Assembly (NCBI GenBank): GCA_045811525.1
Contig: JBJMTV010000034.1
Coordinates: 1 to 64,000, forward strand
Reading direction: 5' to 3'
DNA: 64,000 nt
From: VAZQ01 sp045811525
GTDB lineage: Bacteria > Pseudomonadota > Alphaproteobacteria > Rhizobiales > Xanthobacteraceae
Each line of letters begins with the position of its first letter. Within the stretch, counting starts at the first letter, position 1. The notes under the pieces were generated by a model. The model was not told the DNA's origin, did not search any database, and worked only from the letters and a program-made list of their open reading frames with translations. Below, in pieces: positions 16,456 to 25,248 of the stretch. The position numbers were made by a program, and so were the translations under genes.

Positions 16456-17430
16456 TTATTTTCTTGCTGGACGAGTCTGACGAGCCGGCAGGAAATCGCC
16501 GATGCGCATGACATCGAGGCTGCGTTTGGCAAAGTGCGGAATAAAGCCATAGCCCTCGATTTCCTTGCGCGCGGCGGTGATCTGTTCGGGCTTGTCGACA
16601 TACTCGACCACGAACACCGGCTTGCCGTCCTGCGTCATCTCCTTGAGGTAGCGCACGCCAGTGTCGATGACATTCTGCGCATTTGGATGCTTGGAACGGC
16701 TGTCGCCAAACAGCAAATCCTCTTTGGCGATGCCGTCGATGACCTCGCGGTAATCGGCACGGACCAGAAGCTCCTCCGCATTCTGCGGCACGACGAGAAA
16801 ACCCGGCTGCTTCGAGCGGGCATGCGCGGCAAGCTCCTTGACGAAGCTGATCATCTCCTCTCCCGCATTCGGATGCTCCTGCTCGAGCTCCTGGTGCACG
16901 TCCACGCGATCGAGATAGATGCCGTCGAATCCGGCAGCAAGAATACGATCGAGGTAATTGTTATCGCCGCGAAAGATGATCGACTGCCAGTCCTCATCCC
17001 AGTATCGCACGACGATATTGCTGCGATAACGCTTGTTGGTTTCGCCAGCCCACGCTGGCGGCGAAGTCTCCCACTGGGGCTGCCAGTAGTAACGGTAGGT
17101 CTCGGCCTCGCCGATGGACAAATAGGCAAGAACGATGCGGCGCGCCCCGTCGGGCTTTCTCTTGAGGGAAGCGATGTCAGCCTTGCTGAACGCCTGTGCA
17201 TCGGTGCCGTCAGATGAATAGTCGATCACGAACACATCGTACGGGATGCCGGCAATGCTGGCAGGCCTGATCTTTTGCAGCTGATATCCCCAGCTCTTGG
17301 CCGCTGCCAGCAAGCTGGCCGGTGCTGCACCGACGTTCGTCTCGGCAGAAGCGGCGCTCGTCAGCACGATGGTCATCAGCGCAATCCATGGCAGCAGGCG
17401 GTGCCGACCCGCCCGTCCTGCGTTCCTCAC
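16456..17430 (-). CDS. MJ1477/TM1410-type putative glycoside hydrolase (GH114-like), secreted
   Basis: A 324-residue protein with signal peptide (RHRLLPWIALMTIVLTSAASA) and a TIM-barrel domain of the TM1410 / endo-alpha-1,4-polygalactosaminidase type. Recognisable blocks are WGYQLQKI, VIDYSSDG, VLAYLSIGEAETYRYYW, GFDGIYLDRVDVHQEL and LVVPQNAEELL. I choose GTG 17430, which has AGGAGGG about 10 nt upstream; the open frame runs back to 17508 without a better site. The family acts on galactosamine-containing exopolysaccharide in a few studied cases, but activity here is inference. It is divergent from the MATE transporter. Confidence 0.8.
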   Translation of the reverse strand: MRNAGRAGRHRLLPWIALMTIVLTSAASAETNVGAAPASLLAAAKSWGYQLQKIRPASIAGIPYDVFVIDYSSDGTDAQAFSKADIASLKRKPDGARRIVLAYLSIGEAETYRYYWQPQWETSPPAWAGETNKRYRSNIVVRYWDEDWQSIIFRGDNNYLDRILAAGFDGIYLDRVDVHQELEQEHPNAGEEMISFVKELAAHARSKQPGFLVVPQNAEELLVRADYREVIDGIAKEDLLFGDSRSKHPNAQNVIDTGVRYLKEMTQDGKPVFVVEYVDKPEQITAARKEIEGYGFIPHFAKRSLDVMRIGDFLPARQTRPARK

Positions 17431-17547
17431 GACGTGTTGCCCTCCTGCGGCTGCATAGCTGTTCACCCTACATAAGCCTGACCCAGCCATTCCCGTCAAA
17501 AGCCGCAACGGCCATGTTAGACGCTTCTCGATTCACTCGGTCGTGAG

Positions 17548-18900
17548 ATGGATGCACGTACGAAGCGTCTGCTGGAGCGCCCGATCGGGCCGACGCTTCT
17601 GCGTTTGGCACTGCCCAATGTCGTGCTCACCTCCGTGCAGGCCTCGATTGGGCTGATCGAGACCTATTTTGTCGCGAAGCTCGGCACCGATGCGCTTGCC
17701 GGAATGGCACTGGTGTTTCCCGTGCTCATGCTGATCCAGATGATGTCGGCGGGCGGCATGGGAGGCGGCATCTCCTCCGCCATCGCGCGCACGCTCGGCG
17801 CCGGCCGGCGCGAGGCCGCCGACGCTTTGGTGTGGCACGCCGTGGCGATTGCCCTGACGCTGGGCGTCATCACGACGGGGGCGGCCTGGCTCGCCGGACC
17901 ATCGCTCTACGCTGCAATGGGCGGCCGTGAGGCTTCCCAGGCTGCCGCGCTCGCCTATTCCGACACGATATTTGCCGGAGCCGCGCTCATTTGGCTGTTC
18001 AACTCGCTCGCCAATGTGATCCGCGGCACTGGCAACATGGTGCTGCCGGCCACGGTGGCCTGCCTCGGCGCGGCAGTGCTGATCCCCATGTCGGCCGCCT
18101 TGATCCTTGGCTTCGGGCCAATTCCGCGCCTGGGCATCACCGGCGGCGCGCTCGCCGTGCTCGTCTACTACGCTGTCGGCTGCAGCGTATTCGCAGGATT
18201 CTTATGGTCAGGCCGCGGCGTGCTGCGGCCGGCTTGGCGCCCAGCACGGCTCGCGTGGCCGCCGGCCTATGAAATTCTTCGCGTTGGAGCAATCGCCTCG
18301 CTCATCACCGTGACCACCAATCTTGCGATCGCGGTCGCGACCGGTCTGGTCGCCGCCGCCGGTGCACCCGCGGTCGCGGGCTATGGGACCGGCGTGAGGC
18401 TAGAATATCTGCTGGTGCCGCTGGTCTTCGGCCTCGGCGCCCCTCTGACCACAATGGTCGGAACGAATATCGGCGCCGGCCGGCGCGAGCGTGCGCTCAA
18501 GATCGGCTGGACTGGGGCCGCTATTGCATTTGCCGTGACCGAGACGATCGGATTGATGGGCGCGGCATGGCCGCAGGCTTGGCTCAGTCTTTTTGACACT
18601 GACCCGCTGATGCTCGCCGTGGGGTCACAGTACCTGCGCGTCGTGGGACCGTTTTACGGGTTCTTCGGTGGCGGTCTCGCGCTCTATTTCGCCTCACAAG
18701 GCGCAGGCCGGCTGGCCTGGCCGCTCATGGCTGCGCTCGCGCGTCTCGCCATTGCGACCGGCGGCGGCTGGCTGGCGCTGCGCCTGAGCGGGACGAGCCT
18801 CGGCGTGTTCGCGGCGCTCGGAATTGCGCTGGCGGCATTCGGGATCATCAATGCCACTGCTGTCTGGGCCGGCGCCTGGTTCGCCAAGAAGCTAATGTGA
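17548..18900 (+). CDS. MATE-family efflux transporter
   Basis: A 450-residue inner-membrane protein with about 12 hydrophobic segments in two similar halves, typical of multidrug and toxic compound extrusion antiporters (NorM/DinF type). The start LLERPIGPTLLRLALPNVVLTSVQASIGLIETYFVAKLGTDALAGMAL is characteristic, as are MGGGISSAIARTLGAG in the first half and the matching LVFGLGAPLTTMVGTNIGAG in the second. It exports cationic or organic compounds using Na+ or H+. Monocistronic; a 118-nt gap separates it from the divergent GH114-like gene. Confidence 0.9.
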   Translation: MDARTKRLLERPIGPTLLRLALPNVVLTSVQASIGLIETYFVAKLGTDALAGMALVFPVLMLIQMMSAGGMGGGISSAIARTLGAGRREAADALVWHAVAIALTLGVITTGAAWLAGPSLYAAMGGREASQAAALAYSDTIFAGAALIWLFNSLANVIRGTGNMVLPATVACLGAAVLIPMSAALILGFGPIPRLGITGGALAVLVYYAVGCSVFAGFLWSGRGVLRPAWRPARLAWPPAYEILRVGAIASLITVTTNLAIAVATGLVAAAGAPAVAGYGTGVRLEYLLVPLVFGLGAPLTTMVGTNIGAGRRERALKIGWTGAAIAFAVTETIGLMGAAWPQAWLSLFDTDPLMLAVGSQYLRVVGPFYGFFGGGLALYFASQGAGRLAWPLMAALARLAIATGGGWLALRLSGTSLGVFAALGIALAAFGIINATAVWAGAWFAKKLM

Positions 18901-19021
18901 GTTGGCGCGTTCTCCCTGTGAACTTGCCAGAAAAATGATGCGGAGCTCTGAACCGCCTCATGCGTGTTAGTCTTGGCCCAGAACCGGTCAGCGGTGAACA
19001 AGCCGCCCACTCAGGAGATCA

Positions 19022-20470
19022 TTGAATTCCGCAATGGATGCTTATGCCAATGGCCGCGCCACTGCCCCCCTCACTCACCGTGAGACCCTGCTGATCGTTC
19101 TTGGCGTGTTGCTGCCCACATTCATGGGCTCGCTCGACCAGACCGTTCTGGCAAGCGCACTGCCGACAATCGGCCGCGACCTCGGCGATACGCTCGGCCT
19201 GCCCTGGCTGATCACCGCCTATCTTCTCGCGTCCACCGCCGTCATTCCGCTCTATGGCAAGCTTGCCGACATCCACGGTCGGCGTTTCACGCTGCGGATT
19301 GCCATTCTGACCTATATCGCAGGGTCGCTTGTCTGTGCGCTTGCACCGAGCATGCTGGTGCTGACCTTTGGACGCGTGCTGCATGGGCTGGGCGGAGGGG
19401 GCCTGTCCTCACTCGGCATGATTGTTCTCGCTGACCTGGTGGGACCGAAGGAGCGTGGCCGCTACTATTCCTACTTTGCCATCATTTACACGACAGCCGG
19501 CGGCTGCGGCCCGCCGCTCGGCGGCTTCCTTGCCGAGAACCTGCATTGGTCCCTGATCTTCTGGATCAACATCCCGATGGGATTGGCGGCGCTCGCCATC
19601 ACGACATCGCTGCTGCGGCGGCTCCCCCGCTACGAGCGTCCGCACCAGCTCGACATAGCAGGAGCGATGCTGATCGTAAGCGCCAGTGTCGCCTTCATGC
19701 TTGCGCTGAATCTTGGGGGCGTTCGCCTGCCCTGGTTGTCAATGCCAATGCTGGCGCTGCTCGCGGTCGCATTGGTCATGGGCGCGCTGTTTGTCATTCG
19801 CCTTCTGACCGCCCGCGAGCCGCTCATTCCGATCGCAACGCTCAATCATCCGATTGTGCGCTACGCCATTGCCGCAAATGCTTTCGGCTGGGGTGCGATC
19901 ATCGGCCTGAACATCATGCTGCCGATCTATCTGCAAAGCGTGATGGCGCTGTCGCCGAGCCAGGCCGGTCTGAGCCTTGTTGCATTCATGGTGGCGATGA
20001 ACTCGAGTGCAGCCATTGCCGGCCAGGTGCTCGGCCGGGTGCGGCGATACAAGCTCCTCCCGGTGCTCGCACTGACCATCTCGATCGCCGGCGTCATCGC
20101 TCTCGCATGGTATGCCGACCGCATGACGGCGCGCACCTTCGAGCTGCTGGTGATCCTCATCGGCATCGGCTTCGGCCCGGTGCCTTCGCTTACATCGGTG
20201 GCCATGCAGAACGTGGTCCCGCGTCACCAATTGGGGATTTCAATCGGCACGATGAATTTCAGCCGCAATCTCTATACGACCATGCTGATCGCGGTGTTCG
20301 GGGCGATCGCACTCGGCGGCGGATCAGCGGGAACGGGGCTGGCAGCCGATGGGGTGGCGTTCAGGCACGTGTTTCTCGTCGCCGCTGCGAGCTTTTCCGT
20401 CGCCCTCCTCGCGTTGCTGCGCATCGAGCAGAAACCGCTCATGACCAACGCCGAGATGGATGCGCAGTAG
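19022..20470 (+). CDS. MFS drug-efflux transporter, DHA2 (EmrB/QacA) type
   Basis: A 482-residue major-facilitator protein with about 14 hydrophobic segments. Family features include SLDQTVLASALPTI in helix 1 (motif D1), LADIHGRRFTLRI (motif A) and GGCGPPLGGFLAENLHWSLIFWINIPMG (motif C region). The start is uncertain: TTG 19022 is 4 nt after AGGAG, and ATG 19034 (MDAYANG) is 16 nt after it. No EmrA-like adaptor or regulator is adjacent. Stand-alone exporter, probably proton-coupled. Confidence 0.88.
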   Translation: MNSAMDAYANGRATAPLTHRETLLIVLGVLLPTFMGSLDQTVLASALPTIGRDLGDTLGLPWLITAYLLASTAVIPLYGKLADIHGRRFTLRIAILTYIAGSLVCALAPSMLVLTFGRVLHGLGGGGLSSLGMIVLADLVGPKERGRYYSYFAIIYTTAGGCGPPLGGFLAENLHWSLIFWINIPMGLAALAITTSLLRRLPRYERPHQLDIAGAMLIVSASVAFMLALNLGGVRLPWLSMPMLALLAVALVMGALFVIRLLTAREPLIPIATLNHPIVRYAIAANAFGWGAIIGLNIMLPIYLQSVMALSPSQAGLSLVAFMVAMNSSAAIAGQVLGRVRRYKLLPVLALTISIAGVIALAWYADRMTARTFELLVILIGIGFGPVPSLTSVAMQNVVPRHQLGISIGTMNFSRNLYTTMLIAVFGAIALGGGSAGTGLAADGVAFRHVFLVAAASFSVALLALLRIEQKPLMTNAEMDAQ

Positions 20471-20475
20471 AAGAT

Positions 20476-20498
20476 CAGCCGGGTTGAACAGTCCGGCT
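20476..20498 (+). terminator. Weak hairpin after the MFS gene
   Basis: AGCCGG (20477-20482) pairs with CCGGCT (20493-20498) across a 10-nt loop just after the stop codon of the MFS gene. There is no T-run, so termination would be poor or Rho-assisted. Confidence 0.25.
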
Positions 20499-20658
20499 AT
20501 GACGGGCTTTCTGACGGTGCCACGGAAATCCGGTGCTGCTGCCGAAACTTGTGGTGCGCACGCGGCGTTGCACCTTGCTCTGCATGAGGGTTGCGAGGAG
20601 TGACGCATTCACAAGCGCTGTGCGCACCGGCCGAAGTCGTACAAGGAGGTGTGACCTG

Positions 20659-21645
20659 CTGAACGTCTATTCGGTTGAGGCAGGAGCATTGAAAATGCAT
20701 CCCGAGCCTTCGGCCGCGACGGCCCGGGAGCACGCCGTCTGGGTCGACCTGGCGGACCCCACTCCGGCGGAGATCACCCGGGTGGAAGCACTGACGGGCG
20801 CCAAAGTGCGTGCTCCCGACCGCCTCGACCGCTTCTATGTGGCCGATCAGGTCGAGACCGCGGCAGGCCAGACGACGCTTCGGGCGCTGCTGCTCGGCGG
20901 GCTCGACCAGCATCGTCCGCGGCTGTTTCCGGTCACCTTCGCTCGCGCAGGCGGCCCTTTGGTGACCGTCACCCGCGGCAACCCGGAGGGTCTCGCCTGG
21001 CTCGCGCGGGAATGTCCGAGTTGCACGCCTGCAGACGCCGATGACATGTTCGCAGCCATGCTCGATATGGTCGTGGATCACACGACAAGCATCCTCGACA
21101 AGGTGAGCGGTGACCTCGACGAGATCGACCGCAGGCTCTTTCAGCACCGCGCCACTCCCAAGCGTCGGCTTGCGCTCCTCTCGTCCACCCGCGCACGCAC
21201 GCACCACCTTGAGACGATTCTCACGGAGCTCGGCTACCAACGCGAGGTCCTGGTCAAATTGCGCAGGAGCGTGTTGAGCTTTCGCCGGCTCGTCAACATC
21301 GTGCGCGAGCGCGGCCGCGATGAGGCTCTCACGACCAAGCTGCGGGATTTCGAGCACGAGCTCTCGGCCGTCGCCGAGGCTCAGAGCGACCTCGCCAGTA
21401 CCGCGTCTTTCATGCTCGACGGGGCTGTAGGCTACATCACGATTCTGCAGAGCAAGACCATCAACATCATGACCGTGCTCGGGATCCTGCTCACCCCTCC
21501 GATGCTGATCGCGAGCATCTATGGAATGAACTTCAAGATCATGCCTGAGCTGCAATGGGACTGGGGCTATGCCTGGGCCCTCGGGCTCATGGTGGTCTCG
21601 GTCGTTCTCACGTTCCTGATTGTGCGGCTGCGCGGCTGGCTGTAG
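20659..21645 (+). CDS. CorA-family magnesium/divalent-cation channel
   Basis: About 328 residues: a cytoplasmic alpha/beta N-terminal domain, a long helical stalk and two C-terminal membrane helices with the signature YGMNFKIMPEL, where GMN forms the selectivity filter. A strong AAGGAGG lies at 20643-20649. The only starts in frame near it are CTG codons at 20656 and 20659 (reading LLNVYSVEAGALK, as in other CorA N termini), so a rare CTG start is likely. ATG 20695 (MHPEP) is the alternative. The open frame further upstream, to 20533, crosses degraded repeat DNA and lacks family similarity. Confidence 0.88.
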   Translation: MNVYSVEAGALKMHPEPSAATAREHAVWVDLADPTPAEITRVEALTGAKVRAPDRLDRFYVADQVETAAGQTTLRALLLGGLDQHRPRLFPVTFARAGGPLVTVTRGNPEGLAWLARECPSCTPADADDMFAAMLDMVVDHTTSILDKVSGDLDEIDRRLFQHRATPKRRLALLSSTRARTHHLETILTELGYQREVLVKLRRSVLSFRRLVNIVRERGRDEALTTKLRDFEHELSAVAEAQSDLASTASFMLDGAVGYITILQSKTINIMTVLGILLTPPMLIASIYGMNFKIMPELQWDWGYAWALGLMVVSVVLTFLIVRLRGWL

Positions 21646-21752
21646 CGTTGCACGCCTACAGGATGGGCTGGGGCGCGCGCCAGGCTGTCAACGCGCATAC
21701 GCCTTCAATGCGCAATAAACCTTCAATGCGCAACGGCTCATGGGAGAACGAC

Positions 21753-22541
21753 GTGCTGGAGCTCTATCATAGCATCAACTCGGTTTGCGCTCAGAAGGTG
21801 CGGATCGCGCTCGCGGAAAAGGGGCTTGCCGCCAAGGAGCATCTGATGACGCTGCGCGGCGATCAGTTCGATCCCGCGTACCTTAAGCTCAACCCGAATG
21901 CAGTCGTTCCCACCCTGGTGCACGATGGCACGCCGGTCACGGAATCATCGGTCATCCTCTACTATATCGACGAGGCCTTCCCGCAGTCGCCGCTGATGCC
22001 ACCTGAGCCGCTGGCGCGCGCGCAGGTGCGCCACTACAACAAGCTGATCGATGAATACGTGCACAATTCATGCATGATTCTGACTTTCGCAACGGCGTTT
22101 CGGCCGGCCTTCGTGAACATGAGCCCGGAGGCACGCGAGGCGGAGTTCGCGAAGTCACCGATCAAGCAGCGCGCCGAATACAAGCGCAGCGTCACCGCGC
22201 ATGGGCTCGACTCCGAATATGCAGCCCAGGCCATCTATTATCACCGCAAGCTTCTGTCGTGGATGGCAAGCTCGCTCGAGCGGGGCCCCTATCTCGCCGG
22301 CAACGCCTTCTCCAACGCCGACGCCGCGGTGATCCCCTACATTCTTCGCCTCGAGCTGTTGCGTCTCTCCGGCCTCTGGAATGAATACCCCGCGGTCACG
22401 AAGTGGTGGCAGCGGATGCGCGAGCGCGCGTCCGTGCAGGAGCAGCTGATCAAGCGCATGACGGAGGCTGACGCGGCGCCGTTCAAGAATCTTTCACCGG
22501 ATCCGTGGCCCAAGGTCGAACAGCTGCTGCAAGCAGCATAA
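21753..22541 (+). CDS. Glutathione S-transferase family protein
   Basis: A 262-residue GST. The N-terminal thioredoxin-like domain reads LELYHSINSVCAQKVRIALAEKGL with the glutathione-binding NPNAVVPTLVHDGTPVTESSVILYYID. The C-terminal all-alpha domain includes the conserved AGNAFSNADAAVIPYILRL. I choose GTG 21753, 6 nt after GGAGA; the ATGs upstream (21709-21740) fall in a short tandem repeat of CCTTCAATGCGCAA. The substrate is unknown; Ser in the first helix is the likely catalytic residue. It is convergent with the class II aldolase across a long palindrome. Confidence 0.87.
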   Translation: MLELYHSINSVCAQKVRIALAEKGLAAKEHLMTLRGDQFDPAYLKLNPNAVVPTLVHDGTPVTESSVILYYIDEAFPQSPLMPPEPLARAQVRHYNKLIDEYVHNSCMILTFATAFRPAFVNMSPEAREAEFAKSPIKQRAEYKRSVTAHGLDSEYAAQAIYYHRKLLSWMASSLERGPYLAGNAFSNADAAVIPYILRLELLRLSGLWNEYPAVTKWWQRMRERASVQEQLIKRMTEADAAPFKNLSPDPWPKVEQLLQAA

Positions 22542-22570
22542 GGCATGCAGCGAGCGCGTGCGCGGCACAA

Positions 22571-22674
22571 GGTGGTGCGCACGCCGCTGCGCGGCTTTGC
22601 ACACCCTACACGCCGCGAAGACTATCGGCACTTCCTTGTAGGGTGCGCAAAGGTGCGAAGCACCGTGCGCACCG
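22571..22674. repeat. Long inverted repeat (GGTGCGCAC/CACCCTAC family)
   Basis: About 104 nt from GGTGGTGCGCACGCCGC through CACACCCTAC, a short loop, then GTAGGGTGCGCAAAGG to GTGCGCACC. The two arms pair over most of their length. It lies exactly between the convergent GST and aldolase genes and nearly matches the unit at 2368-2466, so it may serve as a two-way terminator. Confidence 0.78.
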
Positions 22675-22678
22675 AAAC

Positions 22679-23377
22679 CTACCGCCCCCGGCCGAGCCGG
22701 CGCACGAGATAATCGAAATTGACGACGAACTGCTCGGCTTGGCTGATGTCACGCTGCAGCTGCTTGATATCCTCGAGCGGAAATTCCGGGCTGCACTCAC
22801 CGGCTGCTTCCGCAATCAGCTGGATGCGTGCGGCCTCCTCCAGCATCAGTGCGCTCACAACCAGCTCCTCGATGCTGCCTGCCGTGACCACAATGCCGTG
22901 GTTCTTGAGCAGCACGGCACGATTGCCGCCGAGTGCGCGGGCGACCCCGGTCCCGAGCTCGACTGAGCGAATGAGGTTGATGGTGTCGGCGTAATGCCCC
23001 AGCGAGCCGTGAAACAGCGCCCCGCCCTGGTTGAAGGATCGCAACGGGCGGCCGGTCGCAGACAGCGCGATCGAATAGGCCGGATGAGTGTGCAGCACGC
23101 ACTGCACGTCGGGTCGCGCCTTGAGGATCTCGGAATGGATGTAGACCTCGCTGTGGCGCCGGGCATTGCCGGCCACCACGCGGCCATCGAGGTCGATGGT
23201 TAGAATGTTCTCCGTCGTGATCTCGTCGAGGCCGAGGCTGTGCGGCTTCATCAGGAACAGCTTCGGATCCTCCGGCAGCCGTGCGGAAATATGGCCACGC
23301 GTGAAATCGTCCTGCCCCTGCATGACCAGCACCTTGCCGGCCTCGATCATCCTTGCCTTGAGCGCGTTCTGATTCAT
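22679..23377 (-). CDS. Class II aldolase/adducin family protein
   Basis: A 232-residue zinc-dependent aldolase-fold protein (fuculose-1-phosphate aldolase/AraD superfamily). Zinc-ligand motifs are visible as HTHP (in VLHTHPAYSIA) and LKNHGIV, with an acidic HSEVYIHSEI segment between them and the N terminus. Members include aldolases, epimerases and decarboxylases, so the reaction is open. It is the last gene of a minus-strand unit with a VOC protein (19 nt upstream), an acyl-CoA dehydrogenase and an SDR, which suggests carbon-carbon cleavage at the end of a degradation route. Confidence 0.87.
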   Translation of the reverse strand: MNQNALKARMIEAGKVLVMQGQDDFTRGHISARLPEDPKLFLMKPHSLGLDEITTENILTIDLDGRVVAGNARRHSEVYIHSEILKARPDVQCVLHTHPAYSIALSATGRPLRSFNQGGALFHGSLGHYADTINLIRSVELGTGVARALGGNRAVLLKNHGIVVTAGSIEELVVSALMLEEAARIQLIAEAAGECSPEFPLEDIKQLQRDISQAEQFVVNFDYLVRRLGRGR

Positions 23378-23396
23378 TTCCCCCCTCCGCTTCGAC

Positions 23397-23927
23397 TCAG
23401 CGCGCCGGCTGCTTTGCTCTCTTCCCGGCCTTGGCTGATGGCTTCGCTGCCTTGCTCGTCTTTGTCGCTGTCTTCTGTTTGGCCGCGGCGGATCTCGGGG
23501 CAGCCGATCGCGAGCGTCCGGTATTCCGGCTCGAAGTCAGGACCCAGCCTTTCCAGTTGATGTCGAAGATGATGCCGTTCGGGTCCTTGAACTTGCGCTC
23601 GAAATTGTCGTCATCGGGATCGTTGAGGTCATAGAAGAATTTGCCGCCGGCCTGCTCGACCCGCTTCTGCTGCTCATCGAAGTCGTCGCACTGAAACCCG
23701 AAGTGATGGATGCCGACAGCGTCGCCGGGGTTCTTCAGTCCTGAGCCCTCCTCGCTCTTGTATTGCAGCAACGCGAGATTGACCTCGCCGTCGCTCAAAT
23801 AGATGCTCCACGCGGTCTTTCCCTCCGACTTCGGCGAGCGCTTGAGGCCGAACGCCTTCTCGTAGAAATCCGCGGTCGCGTCGATGTCCTTCACCGTCAG
23901 TGCGATGTGCCGGATGCGTGCTGCCAT
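23397..23927 (-). CDS. VOC (glyoxalase/dioxygenase-fold) protein with basic Lys-rich tail
   Basis: A 176-residue protein. Residues 1-125 form a vicinal-oxygen-chelate domain (IRHIALTVKDIDATADFYEKAFGL, GIHHFGFQCDDFDEQ, FERKFKDPNGIIFDI). It could be a lyase, isomerase or dioxygenase. The start at ATG 23927 has GAAGGAGA upstream. The last 45 or so residues form a Lys/Ala/Ser-rich basic tail, histone H1-like, that is absent from ordinary VOC enzymes. It lies 65 nt after the acyl-CoA dehydrogenase and 19 nt before the aldolase, so co-transcription is likely. Confidence 0.85.
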   Translation of the reverse strand: MAARIRHIALTVKDIDATADFYEKAFGLKRSPKSEGKTAWSIYLSDGEVNLALLQYKSEEGSGLKNPGDAVGIHHFGFQCDDFDEQQKRVEQAGGKFFYDLNDPDDDNFERKFKDPNGIIFDINWKGWVLTSSRNTGRSRSAAPRSAAAKQKTATKTSKAAKPSAKAGKRAKQPAR

Positions 23928-23992
23928 GTTTGTCTCCTTCACTCCTGTAAGCCGAGCTTCTCCAGCGCGATTATACTGTGATCCTCGCGCGA

Positions 23993-25204
23993 TCATATAC
24001 GATTGCCGGCACTCCAGCTCCAGAAGTCGCGGCCCTCCTCACGCAGAAAGCGTGCGAGCACCATGTTGTGCACCTCGGAGGCGCCATCAACCAGGCGCGC
24101 AGCCCGCGCGTAGCGATAGATCCACTCCAGCACCGTATCTTTCGAGTAGCCGCGCGCGCCATTGAGCTGGATGCCGAGGTCGGCGGCACGATGCAGCGTC
24201 TCAGCGACGTGCACCTTGGCCATGGAGACCTCCTTGCGGGCGCGGTCGCCCTGGTCGAGCTTCCAGGCGGCATGCATGGTGAGAAGCCGCCCGATCTGGA
24301 TCTGGTGGGCGACCTCGCCGAGCTTGATCTGCACGCTCTCGCGGTCGGCGAGGCGCATCCCGAAGCCCTGGCGTTCCATGACATAGGCTTGCGCAACCTC
24401 GAGGCATCGCTTGGCGAGACCAAGCCAGCGCATACAGTGGGTCAGGCGCGCCGGTCCAAGCCTAATCTGCGTGACACGTAGGCCGTCGCCCACCTGCATC
24501 AGCACGTTCTCATCGGCGACCTCCAACCCTTCGAACAAGAGCTCACAATGGCCGCCGTGCTCCTCCGGCCCCATGATCGGGATGCGACGCAGGATGCGCC
24601 ATCCCGGTTGCTCGCGATGAAACAGAAAGGCAGTGAGCCCATGCCGCTCGTCGCCCGAGGTGCGAGCGATCAGAATGAAATGGTCAGCGGCCCCGGCACC
24701 AGTGATGAACCATTTATGCCCGGTGATCAGCCAGCCGCCGTTCGTCCTCTCGGCGCGGGTGCGGATCATGCCGGGATCGGAGCCGCCGCCAGGAGCGGGC
24801 TCGGTCATGGCGAAGGACGACCGCACATCGCCGTCGACGATGGGCTTTAGCCATTTGTCCTTCTGGGCCTGGGTGCCGACGCGCGCGAGCAGGTTCATGT
24901 TGCCGTCGTCTGGCGCCTGGCAGTTGAACGCGAGCGGACCGAAGATCGAACGATTGGCCTCCTCGTACATGATGGCCCAGGCCACGATCGGCAGCGCCAT
25001 GCCGCCATATTCCTTGGGAGACTGCGGCGCCCATAGACCTTCCGCCTTGGCCTTGCGCTGCAGCCCCCCGAGGAGGTCGAGCCGCAGATTCTCATGCTCG
25101 TCATAGTTGGCGGGGTCGGCCTCGAGCGGAATCACGTGCTCCTCGACGAAGCGGCGCGTGCGCACGCGCAGATCCTCGAGCTCGCTTGGAATAGTGAAGT
25201 CCAT
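23993..25204 (-). CDS. Acyl-CoA dehydrogenase
   Basis: A 403-residue FAD-dependent dehydrogenase introducing a 2,3 double bond in an acyl-CoA and passing electrons to electron-transfer flavoprotein. The family blocks are seen in order: N-terminal helical region, SFAMTEPAPGGGSDPGMIRTRA and TGHKWFITGAGAADHFILIART for the FAD site, then ARLTHCMRWLGLAKRCLEVAQAY and LNGARGYSKDTVLEWIYRYARAARLVDGASEVH near the C terminus, the last containing the usual ACAD-type terminal region. It resembles long-chain or phosphotransferase-linked ACADs (ACAD10/11). Second gene of the SDR unit. Confidence 0.92.
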   Translation of the reverse strand: MDFTIPSELEDLRVRTRRFVEEHVIPLEADPANYDEHENLRLDLLGGLQRKAKAEGLWAPQSPKEYGGMALPIVAWAIMYEEANRSIFGPLAFNCQAPDDGNMNLLARVGTQAQKDKWLKPIVDGDVRSSFAMTEPAPGGGSDPGMIRTRAERTNGGWLITGHKWFITGAGAADHFILIARTSGDERHGLTAFLFHREQPGWRILRRIPIMGPEEHGGHCELLFEGLEVADENVLMQVGDGLRVTQIRLGPARLTHCMRWLGLAKRCLEVAQAYVMERQGFGMRLADRESVQIKLGEVAHQIQIGRLLTMHAAWKLDQGDRARKEVSMAKVHVAETLHRAADLGIQLNGARGYSKDTVLEWIYRYARAARLVDGASEVHNMVLARFLREEGRDFWSWSAGNRI

Positions 25205-25248
25205 GAGCCGGCCCTCTCACCCGATCAGCGCTACCGTTGCGGTTCCGC

